Assembly: GCA_943788025.1 (NCBI GenBank) | Contig: CALSOR010000007.1 | Coordinates: forward strand, 1 to 64,000 | Direction: 5' to 3' | Source of the DNA: JABAAE01 sp905480545 | GTDB taxonomy: Bacteria > Planctomycetota > Planctomycetia > Pirellulales > Pirellulaceae | DNA length: 64,000 bases | Part shown: piece after piece, positions 18,965 through 28,581 of the stretch | How the letters are laid out: every line of letters begins with the position of its first letter | How positions within the stretch are numbered: position 1 is the stretch's first letter | Translations under genes and position numbers: made by a program | The notes under the pieces: generated by a model | The model's input: the letters and a program-made list of their open reading frames with translations, nothing else | Database searches by the model: none | Told to the model about the DNA's origin: nothing

Positions 18965-20290
18965 ATGATAGCATCAATGCGATTAACAAAAAAAATTGAA
19001 GACAAGTCTGTTCTGATAGGCGTCGTTGGACTGGGCTACGTCGGCTTGCCTCTGATCGATGCGTTTTATCGATCGGGTTGCAAGTGTCTGGGCATCGACG
19101 TCGACTCGAAGAAGGTTGATTCGCTAAACGCCGGCAAAAGCTATATCGAACATATTCCTTCCGACGTCATTAAAAAGTGGCGTGATGAAGGAATGATGGA
19201 GGCAACTGCCGATCTCTCGCGACTGTCTGAACCCGATGTGATTCTAATTTGTGTTCCGACGCCGCTGAGTGATTCGCGTGATCCGGATTTGAAATATGTG
19301 GAGTCAACTGCAAATGCGATTGCCACGGTATTGCGACCGGGGCAGTTGGTTGTGTTGGAAAGTACGACGTATCCCGGAACGACCCGTGATGTGATTCTGC
19401 CGATTCTCGAAAAATCGGGTCTGAAAGTCGAAGAGGATTTCTTTGTTGCGTACAGTCCCGAGCGTGAGGATCCTGGCAATCCAGATTTCGCCGCGCGGAA
19501 TATTCCAAAGGTCGTCGGTGGATTTGGGCCGAACAGTCTTGAGCTGGCGACAAAGCTATATCAGCATGCGGTCAGTGAAGTCGTTCCTGTAAACAGCTGT
19601 GAAGTTGCCGAGGCATGTAAAATTCTGGAGAATACTTATCGCAGTGTGAATATCGCGATGGTCAATGAATTGAAGGTATTGTTCCAGAAGATTGGGATCG
19701 ATGTCTGGGAAGTGATCGATGCTGCCAAAACGAAACCGTTTGGTTTTCAGGCGTTCTATCCTGGGCCGGGTTTAGGTGGGCACTGCATTCCCATTGATCC
19801 ATTTTATCTCAGTTGGCTGGCTCGACTGCATGAGATGCCGACCAAGTTTATTGAGCTGGCGGGCGAGATTAACACTTCAATGCCGATTTACGTTGTGAAT
19901 CGAATCGCCGAAGCGTTGAACGATGCCGGTAAACCGATCAAAGGAAGTCATGTCGGTGTATTGGGTGTTGCCTACAAAAAAGATGTTGATGATCCGCGTG
20001 AGAGTCCGTCATTCAAGCTGATTGAGTTGCTGTCGGAACGTGGTGCCAAAATCTCCTATTCGGATCCTCATATTCCTGCACTTCCGGAGATGCGAAGTTT
20101 CGACGTGCCAGCGCTTAAATCTGAGGAGTTAAATGAAGCTTATTTGACGTCGCTTGATTGCGCATTGATCGCAACCGACCATTCACGTTTTGACTACGAT
20201 GCCATCGTTAAGCATTCTTCACTGGTCGTTGACACACGAAATGCGACGAAGTGTGTGTCGGGTGAGAAGGCCAACGTTTGGAAAGCGTAG
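18965..20290 (+). CDS. UDP-N-acetylhexosamine 6-dehydrogenase (WbpA/WecC-like)
   Basis: The protein of 441 residues has an N-terminal NAD-binding GVVGLGYVGLPL, a middle helix with EVAEACKILENTYRSVNIAM, and the catalytic Cys C274 in PGLGGHCIPIDP. The C-terminal substrate domain carries VLGVAYKKDVDDPRESP. The sequence pattern, in particular the VVLESTTYPGTT and FYPGPGLGGHC regions, matches the UDP-GlcNAc/UDP-ManNAc dehydrogenases rather than UDP-glucose dehydrogenase. It makes a UDP-HexNAcA, an acidic building block for the surface glycan. It stands alone after a 164-base gap and is followed by repeat DNA. Confidence 0.88.
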   Translation: MIASMRLTKKIEDKSVLIGVVGLGYVGLPLIDAFYRSGCKCLGIDVDSKKVDSLNAGKSYIEHIPSDVIKKWRDEGMMEATADLSRLSEPDVILICVPTPLSDSRDPDLKYVESTANAIATVLRPGQLVVLESTTYPGTTRDVILPILEKSGLKVEEDFFVAYSPEREDPGNPDFAARNIPKVVGGFGPNSLELATKLYQHAVSEVVPVNSCEVAEACKILENTYRSVNIAMVNELKVLFQKIGIDVWEVIDAAKTKPFGFQAFYPGPGLGGHCIPIDPFYLSWLARLHEMPTKFIELAGEINTSMPIYVVNRIAEALNDAGKPIKGSHVGVLGVAYKKDVDDPRESPSFKLIELLSERGAKISYSDPHIPALPEMRSFDVPALKSEELNEAYLTSLDCALIATDHSRFDYDAIVKHSSLVVDTRNATKCVSGEKANVWKA

Positions 20291-20419
20291 AAAAAGAAAC
20301 GAGAGGCGAGAAAAAAGAGGCGAGAAGCGAGAATAGTGCGGCGGGAGGCGAGAATCGAAAAGAAATTGTGGGTCGTTCGGTCCTCCGAATCGTAAACGTC
20401 CTGTAACCAAACATCAGTG

Positions 20420-20555
20420 CAAAGGATCGGACTTTCAGCCCTTGGCGATTGTTTGGCTCCATACCCAGCCCTAGTCGGGCTGGGCTAGGCAAACGACTGG
20501 GCCGTTGGCCCTAATACGCAAAAACAATGCAATTTCAAAGCTTTCGCTTTGTGAT
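20420..20555. repeat. Palindrome cluster in the 395-base gap before the epimerase gene
   Basis: The gap 20291-20685 has no gene. It begins with purine-rich direct repeats around GAGGCGAGAA (20300-20360). It then holds three hairpins: CCCAGCCC-tagtc-GGGCTGGG (20464-20484), GGGCC-gtt-GGCCC (about 20500-20513) and CAAAGC-tttc-GCTTTG (about 20536-20551). The layout, one strong palindrome with small TTC-loop hairpins, resembles the elements after 33.7 kb but with unrelated stem bases. Confidence 0.6.
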
Positions 20556-20685
20556 TCGTAATTTTTTACACGATAAAAAGGAGAATGGTCGCGAGAAAAT
20601 AGAAACGAGAATTGAGAAGAGGCAGCCACCACTATGATCGCTAATCTTCTCTCCGCTCGCAGCTTGTCTCTCGCCGCTCAAAAAT

Positions 20686-21663
20686 ATGTCTAAATATTTT
20701 TTAACCGGAGTTGCTGGGTTTATTGCATCGCGGGTTGCCGAGATGCTGCTCGATCGTGGTGACTCCGTGATCGCTGTGGATAACCTCAATGACTATTACG
20801 ATGTTGGCTTGAAGAAGCATCGGTTGGCCAATATCGAAGGCAGAGAGGGTTTTGCTTTCTACGAGCAAGATATCGAGGATCGTTCGGGGCTAGCAAGTAT
20901 CTTCAGCGAACACCAATTCGATGGAGTCATCAATTTGGCAGCTCGAGCTGGCGTGCGGTACAGTTTGGAGAATCCATACGTCTACATGACCACCAATGCC
21001 AATGCATCACTTAACTTGCTGGAGTTGATGCGGGAACATGAAATCAAGAAATACGTCTTGGCGTCAACGAGTTCATTGTACGCTGGCCAACAAATGCCGT
21101 TTGTTGAGACTCTGCCGGTGAACACACCGATCTCGCCGTATGCCGCATCGAAGAAGTCGGCAGAGGTGATGGCGTATAGTTACCATTATCTGTTCGGCAT
21201 CGATGCGACCGTCGTTCGGTACTTCACTGTTTTTGGTCCAGCAGGCCGCCCAGATATGTGCATGTTTCGGTTCATCAGTCAAATTGATCGCGGCGAAACG
21301 ATGACCGTTTATGGCGACGGCAGTCAGACTCGCGATTTTACTTACGTCGATGATATTGCCTCGGGTACGATCGCTGCTCTTAAGCCGGTCGGATACGAAA
21401 TCGTTAACTTGGGTGGCGGTAAGGAACCGGTTTCATTGATCTACATCATCAATCTGATCGAGGAGTTGCTGGGCAAAAAAGCGATGATCGAATACAAGGA
21501 CTTTCATTCTGCCGACATGAAATCGACATCAGCGGATATTGGGAAGGCGAAGGAGTTGCTCGGGTGGGAACCGACGGTTTCTGTCGAAGAAGGTGTGCAA
21601 AAGTCCGTCGAGTGGTATAAGGACAATTTGCCGTGGAGTAGCGAGATCAAGTTGACGGATTGA
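20686..21663 (+). CDS. NAD-dependent epimerase, UDP-glucuronate 4-epimerase type
   Basis: An extended short-chain dehydrogenase/reductase of 325 residues. The NAD loop is TGVAGFIAS (7-15), the catalytic Tyr/Lys are Y152 and K156 in SPYAASKK, and the Ser/Thr site is in LASTSSLY. DNLNDYYDVGLKKHRLA near residue 32 is the hallmark of UDP-GlcA 4-epimerases of the CapI/LspL group, which interconvert UDP-glucuronate and UDP-galacturonate. The product would feed the glycan operon upstream. An ACAGGAT-type repeat follows 36 bases after the stop. Confidence 0.85.
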   Translation: MSKYFLTGVAGFIASRVAEMLLDRGDSVIAVDNLNDYYDVGLKKHRLANIEGREGFAFYEQDIEDRSGLASIFSEHQFDGVINLAARAGVRYSLENPYVYMTTNANASLNLLELMREHEIKKYVLASTSSLYAGQQMPFVETLPVNTPISPYAASKKSAEVMAYSYHYLFGIDATVVRYFTVFGPAGRPDMCMFRFISQIDRGETMTVYGDGSQTRDFTYVDDIASGTIAALKPVGYEIVNLGGGKEPVSLIYIINLIEELLGKKAMIEYKDFHSADMKSTSADIGKAKELLGWEPTVSVEEGVQKSVEWYKDNLPWSSEIKLTD

Positions 21664-21699
21664 AAAAAGCGGCGAGACGGGAATGCGAGCAGAAATTTA

Positions 21700-21794
21700 G
21701 ACAGGATCAACATGATAAAACAGGATAAGGAATTGACAACTTGACGGGCGCGACCAGGCAACGTTTTCATCATGTCAATCCTGTTTATCCTGTC
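21700..21794. repeat. ACAGGAT inverted repeat pair 1
   Basis: A forward copy (21700-21726) holds ACAGGAT at both ends with ATGATAAA between them. A reverse copy (21768-21794) reads TCATGTCAATCCTGTTTATC and ends CTGTC. The two arms face each other over 41 bases and could pair as a long stem. The pair fills the gap between the epimerase and the Uma2 gene. Confidence 0.85.
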
Positions 21795-21888
21795 AGAATT
21801 TGCGAAATTGTAATTTAGAGGCGTAGGCCTCTTTTTTTGTTTCTTGATTGAGCTTTGTGTTTGATGCTTTTCATGGAATAATTTGAAT

Positions 21889-22434
21889 ATGGCATCGCAA
21901 CCCAAATACTTTCCGAATTACACCGTGGATGACTATCTACTTTGGGATGGTGATTGGGAATTAATTGATGGAATCGCGATCGCAATGTCGCCAGCGCCCG
22001 TAGTGAAGTATCAATTGGTCGCTGGGCGATTGATCACGCAGTTGAGTTCAGCAATTTCGAACAAATCATCGTGCAATTGCAATGTGGTTCACGAATCGGA
22101 TTGGCATGTCAATTCCACCTCTGTTTTGCGACCAGATATTGCAATACTTTGTGATGGCATTCCAGACCGATTTATCGATTATCCGCCTTCGTTGATTGTT
22201 GAGGTCCTGTCGCCATCAACAAAGGATCGTGATGAGGGAATCAAGCGACAGATTTATCAACGCGAGGGCGTGAAACATTATTGGCAAGTCGATTTGGAGT
22301 CGAAAACTGTTTTATGTTTGATCTTGAAAAATGAAGAATATGAAAAGATCGGTGCTGAAAAGGGCTCGTTTCAGTTTGAATTGCATGAGAGTTGTGGAAT
22401 CGAAATTGATTTTGAAGGGATTTTTGAGTTTTGA
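21889..22434 (+). CDS. Uma2 family (DUF820) PD-(D/E)XK protein
   Basis: The protein of 181 residues has the Uma2 layout: YTVDDYLLWDGDWELIDG at the N-terminus, RPDIAIL at 81-87 (catalytic Asp), LIVEVLSPSTKDRDEGIKR (Glu and a Lys further on), and YQREGVKHYWQVD. The fold belongs to the restriction-endonuclease-like superfamily. These genes occur in many copies in planctomycetes and cyanobacteria, and their role is not known. ATG 21889 is preferred over TTG 21883. ACAGGAT repeats lie 94 bases upstream and 7 bases downstream, so the gene sits like a cassette between repeat arms. Confidence 0.85.
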   Translation: MASQPKYFPNYTVDDYLLWDGDWELIDGIAIAMSPAPVVKYQLVAGRLITQLSSAISNKSSCNCNVVHESDWHVNSTSVLRPDIAILCDGIPDRFIDYPPSLIVEVLSPSTKDRDEGIKRQIYQREGVKHYWQVDLESKTVLCLILKNEEYEKIGAEKGSFQFELHESCGIEIDFEGIFEF

Positions 22435-22441
22435 AAAATCA

Positions 22442-22470
22442 GACAGGATGAACGTTGATAAAACAGGATG
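22442..22470 (+). repeat. ACAGGAT repeat, forward copy 2
   Basis: The copy starts 7 bases after the Uma2 stop and has ACAGGAT, then GTTGATAAA, then ACAGGAT. No clear reverse partner follows before the next forward copy at 22743. The gap 22435-23014 has no gene. Confidence 0.8.
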
Positions 22471-22548
22471 ATGAATAAGAAGAGGATGAAGCAAAGAACG
22501 CAGAGTTGGCATCGGCAGGATACCGACAAAACGGAAAGGTGTCATGAA

Positions 22549-22627
22549 CACAGTCTGAAGGACTGTGACCGTTTTAATGCCGAAGGCATGACATGTTATA
22601 GCCATGGACGTCAGTCCATGGTTTATG
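22549..22627. repeat. Three-hairpin element, variant sequence
   Basis: Three hairpins lie in a row: CACAGTC-tgaag-GACTGTG (22549-22567), ATGCC-gaa-GGCAT (22577-22589) and CCATGGAC-gtca-GTCCATGG (22602-22621). The last is the same core palindrome as in the large family after 33.7 kb, here with T/A and A/T pairs in place of C/G and G/C. It is the only member of that family found inside the ACAGGAT zone. Confidence 0.75.
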
Positions 22628-22742
22628 ACATTAATATCGCGAAAGAAGAATGCCACGAATGGCACGAATCCACACAAATGAAATAATTGAAATAACGATT
22701 GATCTCGAATGTCAACAATACGGAATGCGAGAATAGAATTTA

Positions 22743-22980
22743 GACAGGATGAACGTTGATAAAACAGGATGGGAAACAAGAAATAGAAGGCAACAATTGA
22801 ATCAGGAGGTCGGTGAGCACGCGGATAGGAATGCAGGAATTTGCTGTGAATTTTCGGTATTCGTAACTCTGTGTCCCCTGCTTGCTCCTGTTCATATTTA
22901 TAACTTGAAGGTCGAGATCAGGGGCGTTTTTTTATCATGTCGATCCTGTTCATCCTGTCAAAAAAACGAATCGTCCTGTC
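22743..22980. repeat. ACAGGAT inverted repeat pair 3
   Basis: The forward arm is 22743-22770 and the reverse arm is 22931-22959 (TTTATCATGTCGATCCTGTT, then CATCCTGTC). An extra partial reverse arm (TCGTCCTGTC) ends at 22980. The 160 bases between the arms have no coding signal. The reverse arm lies 55 bases before the gmd start. Confidence 0.82.
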
Positions 22981-23014
22981 AAAAAATCAATAACTAAATT
23001 AAATTGAGAATGAA

Positions 23015-24137
23015 ATGAAAAAGAAAGCACTGATTACCGGGGTCACTGGACAGGACGGATCGTACTTGGCCGAGTTGCTTTTGGAAAAAGGGTACGAGGT
23101 TCACGGCATCAAACGTCGCGCTTCTCAATTTAATACGCAACGGGTTGATCACCTTTATCAAGACCCTCATGATGACGAACGTAATTTCATTTTGCACTAC
23201 GGCGATCTGACGGACACGTCTAACTTGACGCGTCTCATCCAGCAAATCGAGCCGGACGAAATTTATAACCTTGGTGCCCAAAGTCACGTCGCGGTTTCAT
23301 TTGAGGCACCCGAATACACGGCTGACGTGGATGGAATCGGTGCCCCTGCGGATTCTGGAAGCAATTCGATTCTTGGGGCTGGAGAAAAAGACCAAGTTCT
23401 ATCAAGCGTCGACGTCCGAGTTATTCGGTTTGGTCCAGGAGATTCCGCAAAAAGAAACAACGCCGTTCTACCCCCGTTCGCCCTACGCCGCGGCCAAGCT
23501 CTACGCGTATTGGATCACGGTCAATTACCGTGAGTCGTACGGGATGTACGCTTGCAACGGGATCTTGTTCAACCACGAATCGCCACGACGGGGCGAAACG
23601 TTTGTGACTCGAAAGATTACTCGTGGTATGAGCCAAATCGCTCAGGGACTGCAAGATTGTCTGTACATGGGGAACCTGGATGCAAAACGAGACTGGGGGC
23701 ATGCCAAGGATTTTGTTGAAATGCAGTGGCTAATGCTTCAGCAAGAGAAGGCGGAAGATTACGTGATCGCAACCGGTGTGCAATATTCAATTCGGGATTT
23801 TATTCAAAAGACTGCGGCGGCTCTTGATTTAGAGCTGCGATTTGAGGGAACTGGCGTTGATGAAGCTGTTTATGTGACATCGATTGGTGATCCGGAAAAA
23901 ACACCGGGCATTACGGTTGGTCAGAAAATCGTGGCCGTTGATCCGGCTTATTTTCGTCCTGCCGAAGTGGAGACTTTGTTGGGCGATCCGACCAAGGCCA
24001 AGAACAATTTGGGTTGGACACCGAAGATTACATTGGACGAGATGGTCGAAGAAATGGTCGAATGTGATTTAGAAGAGGCGAAGAAGTTCAGGCTTTTGAA
24101 ATCGCATGGGTATGCGTTGCCGGTTTCTCAGGAGTAA
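23015..24137 (+). pseudogene. gmd: GDP-mannose 4,6-dehydratase, one-base frameshift
   Basis: Read with one correction, this is a 373-residue Gmd, the normal family length. The first frame gives KALITGVTGQDGSYLAELL (NADP loop at residues 8-16), VHGIKRRASQFNTQRVDHLY and NLGAQSHVAVSFEAPEYTA. It then leaves the family at ADVDGIG. The family continues one frame over from LRILEAIRFLG through SPYAAAKLYAYW and the C-terminus. The junction is a C4 run (about 23342-23345); one C fewer gives GIGALRILEA. The enzyme makes GDP-4-keto-6-deoxymannose, precursor of fucose and related sugars. Given the intact remainder, a sequencing error or very recent mutation is more likely than old decay. Confidence 0.88.
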
Positions 24138-24145
24138 TGTTTTTT

Positions 24146-24285
24146 GACAGGATGAACATGATAAAAAAGATGCAATGCAGGAGTAATGGGCAAGTATCAA
24201 TTTGATTTGCTGACTATGGGTTGCATGGTTGTTACTGGTCTCACGATTCTTTTCTTTTTGTCGTGTCGATCCTGTTTCTCCTGTC
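24146..24285. repeat. ACAGGAT inverted repeat pair 4
   Basis: The forward arm is 24146-24171, 8 bases after the gmd stop. The reverse arm is 24261-24285 (TCGTGTCGATCCTGTTTCTC, then CTGTC), ending 19 bases before the next ATG. The pair occupies the whole gap of 167 bases. Confidence 0.8.
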
Positions 24286-24304
24286 AGATTTTACGTCTTT
24301 TGAA

Positions 24305-24673
24305 ATGATCGACGAATTGAGTCAGAAAGTCATCGGGGCAGCGTTCAAGGTCCACAATGAGCTGGGTTTTGGATTTGTTGAGGCTGTTTATGAAAGGGCT
24401 CTGGCAATAGAATTGAAAAATGCTGGTGTGCCTTTCGACCTCCAATCGCCGATTAAGGTATCTTACCGAGGTCAGATCGTTGGTGAATTCGTATGCGACG
24501 TTCTCGTTGACAAGCATTTAATCGTTGAGCTTAAATCGGTGAAAGCGTTAGCGATTGCTCATGAGGTTCAGTTGGTCAATTATTTGAATGCGACCAAGAT
24601 TGATGTTGGACTTCTGATTAACTTTGGGGCTGACAAAGTTGATGTGAAGCGAAAGTTTCGAAAGTCGAATTGA
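24305..24673 (+). CDS. GxxExxY protein (PD-(D/E)XK-like)
   Basis: The protein of 122 residues carries the family signature G23-F-V-E26-A-V-Y29 in NELGFGFVEAVYERAL, and a nuclease-like core with D65 (FVCDVLV) and E75-x-K77 (LIVELKSVK). The fold is predicted to be restriction-endonuclease-like; the role in the cell is unknown. ATG 24305 is chosen because it gives the standard family N-terminus (MIDELSQKVIGAAF). The gene is hemmed by a repeat arm 20 bases before and another 14 bases after. Confidence 0.85.
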   Translation: MIDELSQKVIGAAFKVHNELGFGFVEAVYERALAIELKNAGVPFDLQSPIKVSYRGQIVGEFVCDVLVDKHLIVELKSVKALAIAHEVQLVNYLNATKIDVGLLINFGADKVDVKRKFRKSN

Positions 24674-24686
24674 AATAGAATTTATT

Positions 24687-24949
24687 GACAGGATGTACAA
24701 GATAAAACAGGATGCCATGCTTGAGAAAAAGTAGAAGAAAAAAGATGGTGTGGCTAACTTGAGGACGATTAAATATCTGTAGACGAGGGTCGGATTTCGA
24801 CCGAATGAACAAAAAAAGCAGGATGCCATTCCATCCGTGGATGCATGTGAAATCGTAAATGGTAATTTCTCAAATCAAAAGTATTAAATTCAAAATCATG
24901 TCAAATAACTGTGGTTCGTTTTTATCATGTCAATCCTGTTCATCCTGTC
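24687..24949. repeat. ACAGGAT inverted repeat pair 5
   Basis: The forward arm is 24687-24713 (ACAGGAT at both ends) and the reverse arm is 24921-24949 (TTTATCATGTCAATCCTGTT, then CATCCTGTC). The 207 bases between them are AT-rich and non-coding. The reverse arm ends 13 bases before the exosortase start. Confidence 0.83.
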
Positions 24950-24962
24950 GAAAATTTGAACA

Positions 24963-26713
24963 ATGAGAATGAGCACGAAAAAGTCTGTCGTCGAAACGGA
25001 ACTGGACGACGCGGTAGCTGAACCCGAGAATGAAAAGCCGTCGGCTTTCTATTGGTTAGTCGTTGGATTACATCTGTTGGTTTTGGCGTTGGGTTCTATC
25101 CCGATCTTCTTTTATTTCCAGCGCTCGATGGAGTTGGAGCATTATCAATTTTTCCCTGTCGCGTTTGCCGTTTTTTGCTTATGTTTTTTATTCTCGGTGG
25201 CGCGTCGGGAAACTTCGTGAGTCGATTTCAGGGGCCCTGTTTTCAGCGATTCTGCTTTCGTTGAGTTCTGCTGCGTTCGTAGTTTCAATTGCACAGTACA
25301 ACCATTATTTGCCGACCATCGGCGTAATACTCGCAATCGGTAGTTTGCTGGTTTGTTTTCAGGACAAAGAAAACGAATAAGTCGCTTTTTCCTGTCTGGC
25401 TTTTGCTCGTTCCCCTGATTCGCATTCCACTGAACTTTGATATCACGCTGATCACTCAGTTGCAATTTGTTAGCTCGTGGTTTGCGAGTAATATTCTCGA
25501 TTCGTTAGGTATTGCCAACCTCACTCCTGGAACGGTCATTCAAGTTGCTGCACACGAATCGGAGGATGGAATCAAACGTTTCGATGTGGAACGAGCTTGT
25601 AGTGGTGTTCAGTCACTATTCACCTTGGTGTTTTGTACGGTTGCCGTAGCCGTTTGGTCACGACGTTCTTTGATCGCTGGTATCGCTTTGGTGGCAACCG
25701 GGATTTTTTGGTCGATTACGATGAATAGCGTGCGAATCGTCATTTGTGTCGCTTTTTACTATTGGTTTGATTTCGATGTCTATTCAGGGTTTAAGCACGA
25801 AATTCTGGGATACTTGATTTTGTTTGCCGCGATTGGGTTAATTGCATCCACCGATGCAGTACTCGGATTCTTGTTCGGCCCTGTTGATACTTCAAATGGA
25901 TCTCGAAATCGTTTTGCGACGATATGGAATCGGTATGTCGCAGGCGTAGATGCTTCAGATGGTCGTCGGAAGAAATCGAAAGGCCTCTCCGCTTCTCAAA
26001 CGAAATTTTCCCGATGTGTGCTCATTTCGTTTCTTGTTGTTGCGAATGTCAGCGGGGCGTTGGTCTTGGTAACATCGGTTTACGGCGAAAAAATTAGAGG
26101 AACGGTCAAGGTCGGCGAACTTGGACTGATTGAAGCGGATATGCCGAGTGAATTAAAGGCTGGTGAAACAATCGGCTCAGGATGGGTTCATAAATCGGGA
26201 AGCTTTGAAAATGTCGTTCGAAACGCCAATAGCACGTACGGTCCCTATTCTTCGTCATGGATCTATTCAGCGCGTTCTGAGAGGGAGCCGGTTCAGGTTT
26301 CATTGGATTATACGTTCCTGGGTTGGCATGAGTTAAAGGTTTGCTACCAAGCAAGGGGATGGCAAATTGAGCGGAGCGTGGTGCCTGATTCCGATTGGAA
26401 ATCGGTCGAAATGACGATGAAAACAGCGAGTGGAGATTCGGCGTTTTGTGTCTTCAGCATATTCGACTATCAAGGTGAACCGTTGGAGCCGTTCTCGGAC
26501 GAGGTCGGTTTCTTCTTGTTGAGGCTACGAAATCGTATTTCGCGAGAATTCAGTACAACTTCGACGTTTCAGATCCAATGTTTCGTCCAATCATCCGATC
26601 CATTTACGGAGGAGGAACTTGATGAGATTCGGCAGTTGCACAAGACGACGCGAGAGTTGCTGAGAACGAAAGTGTTGGAAAAAATTGCGACTGTCGATGA
26701 CTCGAATGAGTAA
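24963..26713 (+). pseudogene. Exosortase with C-terminal EpsI-like domain (XrtU-type), two frame breaks
   Basis: Three consecutive frames make one membrane protein of about 583 residues. Frame 1 (24963 on) gives the acidic N-terminus, a first membrane helix and LEHYQFFPVAFAV. Frame 2 takes over near a T6 run (~25186-25192) and gives GKLRESISGALFSAILLSLS and more helices. Frame 3 takes over near 25365-25375 and gives SLFPVWLLLVPLIRIPLNF and all catalytic residues: Cys in ERACSGVQSLF (codon at 25598), Arg in MNSVRIVICV (25733), His in KHEILGY (25796). A soluble EpsI-like domain follows with FLGWHELKVCYQARGW. Exosortases cleave PEP-CTERM-like sorting tails at the membrane and are linked to exopolysaccharide export. 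Both breaks look like one extra base. Confidence 0.78.
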
Positions 26714-26745
26714 TGCGAGTGCTCGACCACTGGCAAAATGTTTTT

Positions 26746-26952
26746 GACAGGATAAAACAGGATGAGGAGTAGCGGGAATGAAAAAGAGTAGTTTAGGAAC
26801 AGGGGTTCGCAATGGAAACAGAGTTGCATTGATAAGTTGAGGGCATGAAAAATTCGAACAAATCGACAGCATGGCAGGTGACGTTACCTGAAGTCCTAAT
26901 TGTGAAAAGACGAAATTCAATTCTTTATCATGTCAATCCTGTTCATCCTGTC
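26746..26952. repeat. ACAGGAT inverted repeat pair 6
   Basis: The forward arm is short (26746-26764) and lies 33 bases after the exosortase stop. The reverse arm is 26924-26952 and runs into the 3' end of hyuB, where it encodes the last residues (RQDEQD on the minus strand). Reading into the repeat suggests that the hyuB stop was provided by it. Confidence 0.8.
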
Positions 26953-28581
26953 TGATTTTTTGACTGCGGATCGCTAGTTTCGTTTCCCAGCCGCCGCCGC
27001 CGGGCGTTTTGATAGTCATGCCGACGATGTTCTGTTCATCGTCGGTTTTTTTATGCAGTGATCCTGTCTCGCCAGGTTTGCCACCGTCTAAACCAAACGG
27101 TGGAAATTCTTCTTTGTTACGATTCGAAAGTACGGAAAGCGTTAGTGGTTTCGTGAATCGCATGGATCGAATCACGCCGTTGCCTCCGGAGTGAATTCCG
27201 TCGCCGCCAGAGCCCTCGCGGATTTTGAATTCGTCGAGGATGACTGGATAACGCGTTTCTAAGATCTCTGGATCGGTGATTCGCGTATTGGTGATATGGG
27301 CCTGAACCGCATCTGCACCGTCTTGATTCGCAGACGCCCCACTTCCGCCACAAATCGTTTCGTAATAGCCAAACGACTCGTCGCCGAAAATCACATTGTT
27401 GCTGGTTCCCTGAGAAGCAGCGGCGATCTCAAACGCACCCATCAAGACATCAACGATTCTCTGTGATGTCTCCACATTACCGCCCACGACGGCGGGGCTT
27501 TGACTGTGATCGTCAGATGGTAAAGGGTTTAGGAAACACTCGGGCAGGATCAAGTTGATAGGCTGAAGGATGCCTTGATTGAGCGGAATTTCTTTGCCGA
27601 TCATCAACCGAAAAACGTAGATGATTGCCGAAAGCACGATCGCTCGATTGGCGTTCAGGTTGTTGTCTAACGTCGCGCTGGTGCCAGAAAAATCGATCGT
27701 TGCAGTTTCACCGATAATTGTAATTTGCACTTTGATTTTGGCACCGCAGTCCAGGAAGTCTTCGAACACAAAGTGTTTCTTCGGAAGTGCACGAATGGTT
27801 CGTCGTGTCTCGTTCGCCGCTAAATCACAAATACTGTTTAGTAGTGCGGTCACGGATTCATGGCTCATGCTTTGCACCGCATTGAGCAGTTCTTTCCTGC
27901 CTTTTTGATTGGCGGCGATTTGGGCCTGAATGTCGGAAAGGTTGGTCTCGGTTGGCGACTGGGGTAGGGGCCGCGTTTCATTAGCAGTAAGAGCTCGTCA
28001 AAGCGATTTTGGTTCTGTGAAAGAACTTTGAAGTTCTGGATGAGCACGCCTTCTTCGCCAAGCGTTTTCGAATGGGGGGGCATGGAACCGGGCGTGATGC
28101 CCCCCATTTCAGCATGATGCGCGCGACTGGCAACCCAAAACAAAAGTTCATGTTGAGACCATCGCGGATGGCTCTGCCGCTCATTGATGCTGGAGCCCAG
28201 TGAATCGTTGTCGCGGAACACGGGTGTGATGACGGTGACGTCTGGTAAATGAGATCCGCCGCGATACGGATCGTTCGTGATAAAAACGTCGCCCGGTTCG
28301 ATCGACTCGTTATCTTCGATAATTCCTTTGACACATTCGCTCATCGCCCCCAGATGAATCGGAATGTGGGGCGCATTGGCGATCAAGTCACCCTTCTGAT
28401 CGAAGATCGCACAGGAGAAATCGAGCCGTTCTTTGACGTTTACGCTGACCGCCGTTGCACGAAGCGTCTCGCCCATTTGCTCGGCGATCGAGAAAAGTTG
28501 ATTGTTGAACAATTCGACTTGGACGGCGTCAATTTCTATTAAATCGTTTTCAGTGGAAGCGTTGGCTTGATCGCGATTCAT
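26933..28581 (-). pseudogene. Hydantoinase B / 5-oxoprolinase subunit, one-base frameshift
   Basis: On the minus strand the first 210 residues (from ATG 28581) show the HyuB N-terminus: VELFNNQLFSIAEQMGETLR, GDVFITNDPYRGGSHLPDVT and WVASRAHHAEMGGITPGSMP. After PYPSRQP the frame is lost. The family continues one frame over as ETNLSDIQAQIAANQKGRKE and on to NRNKEEFPPFGLDGG and TPGGGGWE. The break is near 27945-27950 and is explained by one missing base in a C run. Restored, the protein has about 549 residues, normal for HyuB. Its partner HyuA overlaps by 32 bases upstream. The pair would carry out ATP-dependent hydrolysis of a cyclic amide (hydantoin, 5-oxoproline or similar). Confidence 0.85.
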
